Below are positions 34,233 to 41,748 of a stretch of DNA of 64,000 nt, one piece after another. The stretch comes from UBA1181 sp963648205. GTDB taxonomy: Bacteria > Bacteroidota > Bacteroidia > Bacteroidales > Paludibacteraceae. Position numbers and translations under genes: made by a program. The DNA lies in contig CAVJCT010000066.1 in the NCBI GenBank assembly GCA_963648205.1, positions 4,622 to 68,621 on the forward strand, read 5' to 3'. The notes beneath the pieces are model-generated. The model had not been told where the DNA came from. It did no database searches and saw only the letters and a list, made by a program, of their open reading frames with translations. Each line of letters begins with the position of its first letter. The stretch's first letter is position 1.

Positions 34233-34918
34233 TAATCTATTGCTGTTTCTTCAAAAGTTTTCCAAAGCACGTCATCTTTAGGTACGGGGGCGGTTACGGT
34301 GATTACCTCCTTTGTAACGGGGTGAGTGAACGTAACGCTACGAGCATGCAGACTGATACCGCCGTTTTTGTTAGAGCGAGGAAATCCATATTTCAAATCG
34401 CCTTTGATGGGACAACCGATGTGAGCTAATTGCGAGCGGATTTGGTGGTGTCTGCCCGTCATCAGTTCCACTTCCAACAAGAAATAATTGTCAGTCTTTC
34501 CGATAACCTTGTAAGATAATGTGGATTTTTTTGAACCTTCCACTTCTTGGTCGTATACGAAGGTCTTGTTGAGTTTTTCCTTGCGGACTAAGAAGTTAGT
34601 GAGTTGAGCCTCAGGCTCTTTAGGAGCATTTTTGACGATAGCCCAGTATTTCTTTTGAAGGTTAGTGTGAGTGCGGAACATCTCGTTGAGGCGAGCAAGG
34701 GCTTTCGACGTTTTCGCAAAAACGACCAATCCGCTGACGGGGCGATCCAAGCGATGCACCACGCCGATGAAGACGTTGCCAGGCTTGTTGTATTTCTCCT
34801 TCAGATATTTCTGAACCCTTTCAGAGAGAGGTTCGTCGCCTGTTTTGTCGCCTTGCACGATTTCCGAACTCGTCTTGTTGACGATGATGATATGGTTATC
34901 TTCGTATAAAATGTCCAT
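34232..34918 (-). CDS. RluA-family pseudouridine synthase
   Basis: A 228-residue single-domain enzyme that isomerises uridine in rRNA or tRNA. The catalytic Asp is in VVHRLDRPVSGLVVFAKTSK (about 54-73), with the usual VELMTGRHHQIRSQLAHIG (about 152-170) and LKYGFPRSNKNGGISLHARS following. No S4 RNA-binding domain is present, so it belongs to the short RluA/TruC-like group; the target base cannot be told. It overlaps the next gene by one base and lies 20 bases after rlmB. Confidence 0.9.
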   Translation of the reverse strand: MDILYEDNHIIIVNKTSSEIVQGDKTGDEPLSERVQKYLKEKYNKPGNVFIGVVHRLDRPVSGLVVFAKTSKALARLNEMFRTHTNLQKKYWAIVKNAPKEPEAQLTNFLVRKEKLNKTFVYDQEVEGSKKSTLSYKVIGKTDNYFLLEVELMTGRHHQIRSQLAHIGCPIKGDLKYGFPRSNKNGGISLHARSVTFTHPVTKEVITVTAPVPKDDVLWKTFEETAID

Positions 34919-34938
34919 TGCACAATCCCTTTGCGATA

Positions 34939-35685
34939 CTACTTATTAAGGTCTCTTTGTCTGATTGCCTCGTAGATGATGATACCGGCAGCCACGGAGA
35001 CGTTGAGAGAAGAGATTTTACCGTTGATAGGAATCTTCACCAGGTCGTCGCAGAGACGGAGAATTTCAGGAGAGACACCTTTGTCTTCTGCGCCCATCAC
35101 GATAGCGACAGGGTCGGAAAGATTGGATTCGGTGTATTTCTTGTCTCCTTTTTCAGTAGCGGCAACGATGCGGATTCCACATTTTTTCATCTCTTTCAAG
35201 GTCGCCAGCAGACTGTTCTCTTTGCAGACTGAGAGGGTATGCAATGCGCCGGCTGAGGTTTTGATGGCATCGGCGTTGACGGTTGCGCCACCTTTCACTG
35301 GAATGACGATAGCGTCGACACCAGCACATTCGCAGGTGCGGGCGATAGCACCGAAGTTACGCACGTCGGTAACACCATCTAAGACGATGAAGAAAGGGTT
35401 GCGACCCTCTTCGAAGATTGTCGGGATCAAGTCGGTTACACGTTCGTAGGTGGTCTGGCTGATGAAAGCGATGGCACCTTGGTGGTTTTTCCTTGTGTAG
35501 CGGTTGAGACGTTCGTTAGGGACGCGCTGCACTTGAATTTGCGGAAAATCGTGAAGAACGGTGAAAAGTTCGTGAGCCAATTCACCTTGCAGATCCTTTT
35601 TAAGGATGATTTTATCAATCTGTTTGTCGGACTTGATTGCTTCTATGATGGCACGGATGCCAAATATCATCTCGTTTTCTTTCAT
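34939..35685 (-). CDS. rlmB: 23S rRNA (guanosine-2'-O)-methyltransferase RlmB / TrmH family
   Basis: A 248-residue SPOUT methyltransferase. It begins with the TrmH substrate-binding domain (IFGIRAIIEAIKSDKQIDKI) and ends in the knot: VLDGVTDVRNFGAIARTCEC (about 95-114), VAIVMGAEDKGVSPEILRLC (about 196-215) and KISSLNVSVAAGIIIYEAIR. RlmB methylates G2251 in the peptidyl-transferase centre; the length and motifs suit it, though other TrmH members are possible. A short hairpin sits at the predicted mRNA 5' end. Confidence 0.9.
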   Translation of the reverse strand: MKENEMIFGIRAIIEAIKSDKQIDKIILKKDLQGELAHELFTVLHDFPQIQVQRVPNERLNRYTRKNHQGAIAFISQTTYERVTDLIPTIFEEGRNPFFIVLDGVTDVRNFGAIARTCECAGVDAIVIPVKGGATVNADAIKTSAGALHTLSVCKENSLLATLKEMKKCGIRIVAATEKGDKKYTESNLSDPVAIVMGAEDKGVSPEILRLCDDLVKIPINGKISSLNVSVAAGIIIYEAIRQRDLNK

Positions 35686-35729
35686 ATCTTAATATTTATC
35701 AAGAGTTTTTAAAGGAAAACTCTTTTACG

Positions 35730-35737
35730 CAAAGATA
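35730..35737 (-). promoter_or_regulatory. Bacteroidota -7 promoter element for rlmB
   Basis: CAAAGATA on plus is TATCTTTG on minus, 44 bases before rlmB. Confidence 0.6.
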
Positions 35738-35778
35738 GCGTTTTTTTCTTGCTCTTTGCGTGCTTAGATTCTTGTTTC

Positions 35779-36348
35779 CTAATCTTCGTCTTCTACGGCG
35801 GTGAGGTCGTTCATATCTAAAAGACCCTCAGGAATGTTCATTTGGATGATTTTCTTGTCATCGTCGATACCTATAATGTAGTCGTCGACGGCAGGAATGA
35901 AGAGTTCGTCATCTTGAGGAGTTGAGACGATGAAAAGAATGTTCTCAGTAGAGTCGTCAATGTCAGTAATCTCACCGATTTCGTTTCCGTTCTCATCAAA
36001 AATTTGGAATCCAATGTAGTAGTCGCCACCTTCCACGTCGGCACCCGAGACATCCTCGTGAAGATATTTTTTCTCGATGAAAAGGGCAACTTTCGTAAAG
36101 TTTTTAGCCTTATCATCGTCGTCGATACCCTCGAATTTCACCAAGCAAGTATCGTCGTTTTTGAAGCGATAATCTTCCACGAAGAAAGGCACTAATATGC
36201 CGTCCATTTCGCAGATGAGGTGGGGGTCGTCCATATTTTCAAGCGCATCATCAAAGATATCCGAGGAGAAGGAAAATGCCAGTTCCCCTTTTAGTCCGTG
36301 AGGCCGTTGGATTCGACCGATTTGAAAAACATCGTCTCGATTGATCAT
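35779..36348 (-). CDS. rimM: Ribosome maturation factor RimM
   Basis: A 189-residue protein needed for 30S subunit assembly. The N-terminal beta-barrel holds FQIGRIQRPHGLKGELAFSF (about 6-25). The PRC-barrel half has GGDYYIGFQIFDENGNEIGE (about 105-124) and IVSTPQDDELFIPAVDDYII. An acidic tail (MNDLTAVEDED) ends it. It is separated from rlmB by the rlmB promoter and has its own at 36375. Confidence 0.94.
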   Translation of the reverse strand: MINRDDVFQIGRIQRPHGLKGELAFSFSSDIFDDALENMDDPHLICEMDGILVPFFVEDYRFKNDDTCLVKFEGIDDDDKAKNFTKVALFIEKKYLHEDVSGADVEGGDYYIGFQIFDENGNEIGEITDIDDSTENILFIVSTPQDDELFIPAVDDYIIGIDDDKKIIQMNIPEGLLDMNDLTAVEDED

Positions 36349-36374
36349 TTTGACATTTGTTTATGATTGTTAGG

Positions 36375-36382
36375 CAAAGATA
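36375..36382 (-). promoter_or_regulatory. Bacteroidota -7 promoter element for rimM
   Basis: CAAAGATA on plus is TATCTTTG on minus, 26 bases before rimM. Confidence 0.6.
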
Positions 36383-36463
36383 AGGAAAATCGGGAAAAGT
36401 TTTGTATTTGATGGGTAAACGAAAGAAGGAGATATTGCAGACTGATTTTGGGACGGAGAAACG

Positions 36464-36595
36464 AAAGATCGTGTAAAAAAGTGTAGTGTTTTCTCAAAAG
36501 ATCGTGTAGAAAAGTGTAGCAAATGAAGAAAAGATCGTGTAAAAAAGTGTGTGGGTTGCGTGAAAGATCGTGTAAAAAAGTGTATTTTTCCAATT
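36464..36595 (+). repeat. Four-copy, 33-bp-period repeat array (array A)
   Basis: Copies begin at 36464, 36497, 36530 and 36563, exactly 33 bases apart. Each has a 22-base conserved part beginning AAAGATCGTGTAAAAAAGTG, with one substitution in copies 2 and 3, and 11 variable bases. The last conserved part ends 27 bases before the ATG of the AAA-ATPase gene at 36612. Because 33 is a multiple of three, a spurious antisense frame across the array reads as TFLHDL repeats. Confidence 0.95.
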
Positions 36596-36611
36596 CAAAA
36601 GCATAGCAAGC

Positions 36612-38333
36612 ATGGATTACAAAAGATTACCTTACGGTGTTCCAAATTTCACATGGATTAGACAGCAGAATAGATATTTTGCTGATAAGACAATGTTCAT
36701 TCCTAAGATGGAAGAGGCTGGGGACTTTCTCTACATCATCCGCCCTCGTCGTTTCGGGAAAAGCGTGTTCCTCACTATGCTTGAGGCCTATTATGACATT
36801 GAGAAGAAAGATTCTTTTCACGAGATATTCAAGGACACTTGGATAGAAACTCAACCTACGGAATACCAGGGAAAGTATCAAATTTTGTATTTTGATTTTT
36901 CACGAGCGGCTGCAGGGCCACAAGGCTTGGAAGAAAATTTCAATGCCTATTGCGAAGCTGTAATAGATGGGTTTGCAGACAAGTATGCAAAATATTACAA
37001 ACCACAATTTTTGACAGAATTCGCTGAAACAAAAGGAGCAGCAGCTAAATTGAACCTGATAAACAGTAGGGCTAATACACTCGGTATCCAACTCTACCTT
37101 ATCATCGACGAGTATGATAATTTCACTAACAACGTATTGAGTGAAGAAGGAGAAGAGGTTTATCATGCATTGACGCACGCAAAAGGCTTCTATCGCGACT
37201 TTTTCAAACTCTTCAAGGGAATGTTCCATCGAATTATGATGATGGGGGTCAGTCCTGTTACCGTCAACGATTTGAATAGTGGTTACAATATCGGCACGAA
37301 TCTTTCCATGGACCCTGAGTTCAATATGATGTTGGGTTTCAGCGAGACGGAAGTGCGAGAGATGATTGAATATTACCGAAACGCAGGACTCATCACCGCC
37401 CCGACTAATCAACTGATGGCAGACATGAAGCCTTGGTATGACAACTATTGCTTCGCTGAAGACAGTCTCGACACCGACCCTAAAATGTTTAACAGCGACA
37501 TGGTGATTTACTATCTTCGCCACGTCATTCGTCGAGGAAAAGCGCCTAAAGAGATGGTCGATCCCAATACCATGACCGACTATGCTAAGATGAAGAAAAT
37601 CATCTTCTTGGATAGACTCCAAGGCGATCGCAAGAGTGTCTTGAAACAAATCATCAACGAGGGCTATATCTGGGCAGACTTGCGCGAAAGTTTCCCGGCA
37701 GAAGATTTGGTTGAACCAGACCTTTTCCCGAGTCTGCTTTATTATTATGGTATGCTGACCATTATCGGCAAACGAGGCAGAAAGGTGAAATTGGGCATTC
37801 CGAATGAGAACGTCCGCAAACAGTACTACGGCTATGTTATGGACGAATACAACTACGAGGCGAAGATTGACGATATGCACCTTGCCGACCACTATGATCA
37901 GATGGCGATTGAAGGCGATATCCGTCCTGCTATCGACTACATTGCAAAAGGATACAAAAATTGTACGAGCATTCACTCCAGCATTCAAGCCGAGCGCAAT
38001 GTGCAAGGATTCGTTGCCGCCTACCTCAACCACAGCGGTTACTACTATGTAGTGCAGGAAATGGAACTGAATGGCGGTTATTGCGACCTCACCATGATTC
38101 CAGACAATGTCCGATTTCCTGAAGTAGCTCACGGCTACTTGTTAGAGTTGAAATACATTAAAACAACAGATAGCGACGAAGTTGGCAACAACGCTATCGA
38201 AGAAGCAAAAGTCCAATTGGAGCAATACGCTCAAGACCCTAAACTGCCACAACTTATGAACTGCCATCCATTCCACAAGGTGGTCATTGTTTATAAAGGA
38301 AACGACCTTTGGAAGGTGGAGGAGTGGGGATAG
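36612..38333 (+). CDS. AAA-ATPase with PD-(D/E)XK nuclease-like C-terminus (AAA-ATPase_like/DUF1703 type)
   Basis: A 573-residue protein. The N-terminal AAA-ATPase_like domain has the typical opening LPYGVPNFTWIRQQNRYFAD, Walker A IIRPRRFGKSVFLT (about 42-55) and the Walker-B-like LYLIIDEYDNF (about 169-179). The C-terminal domain resembles a restriction-type nuclease: GYCDLTMIPDN (about 488-498) and YLLELKYIKT (about 508-517) supply D and E-x-K. Such genes are frequent and multi-copy in Bacteroidota and have no proven function. It stands alone, directly behind the 33-bp-period array, which looks like part of the same unit. Confidence 0.9.
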   Translation: MDYKRLPYGVPNFTWIRQQNRYFADKTMFIPKMEEAGDFLYIIRPRRFGKSVFLTMLEAYYDIEKKDSFHEIFKDTWIETQPTEYQGKYQILYFDFSRAAAGPQGLEENFNAYCEAVIDGFADKYAKYYKPQFLTEFAETKGAAAKLNLINSRANTLGIQLYLIIDEYDNFTNNVLSEEGEEVYHALTHAKGFYRDFFKLFKGMFHRIMMMGVSPVTVNDLNSGYNIGTNLSMDPEFNMMLGFSETEVREMIEYYRNAGLITAPTNQLMADMKPWYDNYCFAEDSLDTDPKMFNSDMVIYYLRHVIRRGKAPKEMVDPNTMTDYAKMKKIIFLDRLQGDRKSVLKQIINEGYIWADLRESFPAEDLVEPDLFPSLLYYYGMLTIIGKRGRKVKLGIPNENVRKQYYGYVMDEYNYEAKIDDMHLADHYDQMAIEGDIRPAIDYIAKGYKNCTSIHSSIQAERNVQGFVAAYLNHSGYYYVVQEMELNGGYCDLTMIPDNVRFPEVAHGYLLELKYIKTTDSDEVGNNAIEEAKVQLEQYAQDPKLPQLMNCHPFHKVVIVYKGNDLWKVEEWG

Positions 38334-38518
38334 TCTTGTCATATTTCGCTACGCAAACTTCCCCCCTCAAAAAAGCACCTCCTTCATTGAAAAAACTGCC
38401 TCATCCTCTTGTTTTTACATTTTTTTACATTTCTTTGCAGACTACGACGCTGGTTTGTTTTTCTATATTATAGTCTCTTTGTTATACAAGATTACATATA
38501 TATAAGGTATAAATAGGG

Positions 38519-38530
38519 TCTACATGTAGA
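38519..38530. promoter_or_regulatory. Perfect 12-bp palindrome upstream of the CotH-type gene
   Basis: TCTACATGTAGA lies 79 bases before the start codon, in an AT-rich gap. It could be an operator; no regulator is identified. Confidence 0.3.
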
Positions 38531-38609
38531 TTTTCTGTTGAGGCTGGTGTCGCCTTTCAGTTGGTGTGAAAGTATAAATGTTTCATATTTGTTCTCTAAA
38601 AATTTAAGT

Positions 38610-41546
38610 ATGATGAAAAACACAAAATGCGTATTGGCTATGTCTGCGTTATTATTGACGTCGGTCTCGTCGTGGAGTTCCGTTGTCATTAATGAGATTA
38701 TGCCGAAGAATGTCTCGTATCAGGTCAATGATCAGTTCCAATTTTCGGGTTGGGCAGAGATTCTCAACAATGGTGAGGCGGACGAGGATGTTTCGCTCTA
38801 TTTCTTCTCCGACGATGAGGAGAATCCTACGAAATGGCAAATCACCACGGGCGAGGATGACCTTGTGCTGAAACCTGGCGATTTTGCCGTTGTCTATTTC
38901 GATGAGCTTGAAACGGATGACGAGGGCGAAGTCATTCCTCTGCATGCAAGTTTCAAACTGCCTGCCAAGAAGGGTTGCCTCTACTTGTCGGATCAGAGCG
39001 GTATCACCATCGATCGTTTGGCATACGACACCGTCTACCGAAATATTTCATACGGAAGATTAGCTGACGGCACTTTGGGTCATTTCACACAGCCTACATT
39101 AGGAAAAGCCAATGCGGATGCAAGTATTGCTACTGTTCAGACGGCTGCCCCTCAGTTCAGTTTGGCTCCGGGCTTCTATTCCGACGAGCAGACTGTTAAA
39201 ATCACAGCCGATCCTTCTGCAACGATCTACTACACGACGGACGGAAACGAACCATCCACGTCGAGCAAGAAATATACGGATCCACTTTCCATCAAGTCAA
39301 ATACACCTCTGAGAGCAATCGCCGTCAAAGAGGGAGAAATCAACAGTGGCATTACAACGGCTTCTTATTTCTTTAATGAGGAAATAGAAAAATTGCCGAT
39401 TGTTTCACTTGTAACGTCTCCAGATTTGCTCTACAGCGACTCTATTGGTATCTTGGTGGCAGGTGTGAATGGAAAGGAAGTGCCAAGTTATTGCGCAGGC
39501 CCTGATGATTATGCCAACTACAACACAGACTGGGATCGTCCATGTAATTTCGAGATGTTCGACAGATCAAAAAAAGAACGTCTCAATCAAGAGGTTAAAA
39601 TCGGCAATTTCGGTGGCTGTTCTCGTACGAAATACATCAAGTCCATCAAGGTGAACGCAGGAAAAGTTTATGGCGACAACAAATTGGATTATTCTATTTT
39701 TGAGGAAAAACCAAATCTCAAATGGAAGAGTATCGTGATGAGAAACGCAGGAAACGATTTCGGTCGTTCCTACCTTCGCGATGGCTTCATTCAGACGCTT
39801 ATGATTGGTCAAGCCGACATCGATCATCAAGCCTACCAACCTTCAATGGTTTTCATCAATGGCGAATTTTATGGGATGCTCAACATTCGCGAGCGCACCA
39901 ACAAAGACTTTGTCTACTCCAACTATGGTTTGGACGAGGATGGGTTCTACCTCAACGAGGGCAACTGGGCAAACGATGAGAAAAGTGGTTATCTTGAGTT
40001 GATGAACTACTGCGTCTCTACTAATGCTGCAGACGCAGATTTCTATGATAATCTGTGTAATATGATGGATGTCAATGAGTTCCTCAACTATTTTTTACTT
40101 GAGATGTATTGCGGTAACTCCGATTGGCCTAATGGAAACATCAAATGTTGGAGAGATAAGCGTGATGGTGGAAAATGGCGTTGGATTGTGTATGACACGG
40201 AATATTCTTTGTCTATCTATGGTAATACGTTGAAAACCGACTGCTTCACTAACGCCAAAAAACACGATATTTTCAAAGGTGCGATAGCTAACGAGAAGAT
40301 CAAAGAGCGTTTGTTGGCTAAATTCTGCGTTCATTTGGCAACCACTTTCGAACCAGAACGAGCAAATCATATCTTGGATAGCCTTATCGCTAATATTCAG
40401 CCAGATGTGGAGCGTCACATTGAGAAAATTGCCTCTGCCTACAAAATGGAGGCTGATTTTGACAATGATATTCAGACTATCCGCAAGTTTATCAATGGTC
40501 GTCCTGCTGTGATGTTTAAGAACGCCAACAGTCGCTTCAGCGTCGACACATTGCCGATTCATATCTATTCGGATGTGAAGGATGCCACCTTCTCTATCAA
40601 TGAAGAGCCAATCCGCACTTCCGATTTCAGCAGTTATTTCTTCACGAAGACTTACTGCCAAATCACTGCCAACGAACCGGCAGGTTACAATTTCTCACAC
40701 TGGGAGATTTCTCTTCCTAATGCAGAGAATCCTGTAAAACTCTATGAGCCAACCTATTGCGACACGTTCGTAGGTGGTTCGTTCAAAGCCGTTTACACTG
40801 TGGATGCAGATTTCGATGTCAACGCTCCTCAAGTCTACTTCAACGAGGCTTGTGCTTCGAACACCATCTATTTGGATGAATATCGCGAGACAGAAGATTG
40901 GGTAGAACTCTACAATAACAGTCAGGCAGATTATGCGTTGGGCGGTTTGTTCGTTTCTAATAATGAGCAGAATTTAGGAATGTTCCAAATTCCGACCTCC
41001 GATTCAACCGTTATCAAAGCGAAAGATTACCTTGTCCTTTGGGCGGATAAAGACACTGTGCAGGGTGTCAGACACCTCAATTTCAAATTGTCGTCTACTC
41101 AGAAAACCACACTGTTCTTGTCTGAATTGAAAAATGACCAATATCAGATTCTTGACTCCGTAACCTGTCTTCCTCACAAGGAGAATGAAACCTACGCTCG
41201 CTTTGGCAAGTATGGCGTGGCTAATCCAACCTGGAAGATCACAGGTCGTCCAACCTTTGAATGTCTCAATATCTACGGAACTTCATTGGATGTAGAAGAT
41301 ATGGTAACCATTGGCGAGTCGTACGCATACATCTATCCAAATCCTGCCGAGGAATGGTTGAACTTCTCATTCTCATGGGCTGAGGAGAGTCAAGTTCGCA
41401 TTGCCACCCTTAGTGGTATGACTGTGAAGAGTTTCATTGCCCACGATGGCGAGCAGGTGTCGGTTGATGATATAACCCCAGGATTCTACATTGTGATGGT
41501 TCAGACACCTAATGGCATGATGAACTTCAAACTCATCAAAAAATAG
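38610..41546 (+). CDS. Type IX-secreted CotH-family protein with lamin-tail and chitobiase-like domains
   Basis: A 978-residue exported protein from ATG 38610 (signal MMKNTKCVLAMSALLLTSVS). Domains in order: lamin-tail-like (about 25-165, VVINEIMPKN and GWAEILNNGE); chitobiase C-terminal-like (about 195-255, ATIYYTTDGNEPSTSSKKY); CotH kinase-like (about 270-640, with FINGEFYGMLNIRERTNKDF and WRWIVYDTEYS); a second lamin-tail-like domain (about 755-880, FNEACASNTIYLDE and EDWVELYNNSQ); and a type IX sorting domain (about 905-978, YIYPNPAEEWLNFSF to MNFKLIKK). CotH proteins are atypical kinases in spore coats and are often found with cellulosomal or surface proteins. Surface attachment is expected. 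Confidence 0.88.
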   Translation: MMKNTKCVLAMSALLLTSVSSWSSVVINEIMPKNVSYQVNDQFQFSGWAEILNNGEADEDVSLYFFSDDEENPTKWQITTGEDDLVLKPGDFAVVYFDELETDDEGEVIPLHASFKLPAKKGCLYLSDQSGITIDRLAYDTVYRNISYGRLADGTLGHFTQPTLGKANADASIATVQTAAPQFSLAPGFYSDEQTVKITADPSATIYYTTDGNEPSTSSKKYTDPLSIKSNTPLRAIAVKEGEINSGITTASYFFNEEIEKLPIVSLVTSPDLLYSDSIGILVAGVNGKEVPSYCAGPDDYANYNTDWDRPCNFEMFDRSKKERLNQEVKIGNFGGCSRTKYIKSIKVNAGKVYGDNKLDYSIFEEKPNLKWKSIVMRNAGNDFGRSYLRDGFIQTLMIGQADIDHQAYQPSMVFINGEFYGMLNIRERTNKDFVYSNYGLDEDGFYLNEGNWANDEKSGYLELMNYCVSTNAADADFYDNLCNMMDVNEFLNYFLLEMYCGNSDWPNGNIKCWRDKRDGGKWRWIVYDTEYSLSIYGNTLKTDCFTNAKKHDIFKGAIANEKIKERLLAKFCVHLATTFEPERANHILDSLIANIQPDVERHIEKIASAYKMEADFDNDIQTIRKFINGRPAVMFKNANSRFSVDTLPIHIYSDVKDATFSINEEPIRTSDFSSYFFTKTYCQITANEPAGYNFSHWEISLPNAENPVKLYEPTYCDTFVGGSFKAVYTVDADFDVNAPQVYFNEACASNTIYLDEYRETEDWVELYNNSQADYALGGLFVSNNEQNLGMFQIPTSDSTVIKAKDYLVLWADKDTVQGVRHLNFKLSSTQKTTLFLSELKNDQYQILDSVTCLPHKENETYARFGKYGVANPTWKITGRPTFECLNIYGTSLDVEDMVTIGESYAYIYPNPAEEWLNFSFSWAEESQVRIATLSGMTVKSFIAHDGEQVSVDDITPGFYIVMVQTPNGMMNFKLIKK

Positions 41547-41562
41547 AAATACATTAAAAAAA

Positions 41563-41596
41563 TCAGAGATTTCTGCCAATTTGGCAGAGTCTCTGA
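41563..41596. promoter_or_regulatory. Strong hairpin between the CotH-type gene and dnaK
   Basis: TCAGAGA/TCTCTGA and TCTGCCA/TGGCAGA form a two-part stem around ATT. No T-run follows on the plus strand; on the minus strand one does, but no gene there needs it. It may end the upstream mRNA or stabilise its 3' end. Confidence 0.5.
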
Positions 41597-41660
41597 CATA
41601 TAATCATTCCCAAATCAAAAAATATCTGACAATGTTAATGTCGGAACAGCGAAAATAAGT

Positions 41661-41676
41661 TTGGCACGACTTTTGA
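41661..41676 (+). promoter_or_regulatory. Sigma-54-type (-24/-12) promoter-like sequence before dnaK
   Basis: TTGGCACGACTTTTGA has GG and TG exactly 12 bases apart and fits TGGCACGNNNNTTGC at every fixed base except the last (A for C). It lies 73 bases before the dnaK ATG. Confidence 0.5.
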
Positions 41677-41748
41677 AAGAAAGAGGGTGAAGCGTTGGTT
41701 GAGCAGCGCTTGAAACTAATTCTTGAATAATAATAAAAAAATAAAGAT

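Noticed and set aside
36345..36593. Minus-strand ORF of 82 codons with TFLHDL repeats
   Set aside because: It is produced by the 33-bp-period array, whose period is a multiple of three; the rest of the frame has no protein-like features and it overlaps the rimM promoter.
36464..36595. Array A as a CRISPR
   Set aside because: The fillers are only 11 bases, there are just four copies, and no cas genes are present. The same holds for array B.
36900..38132. Long antisense ORF (410 codons) across the AAA-ATPase gene
   Set aside because: Opposite a well-supported gene in the matching codon phase; the translation shows no domain and is rich in His, Val and Ile as expected of a shadow.
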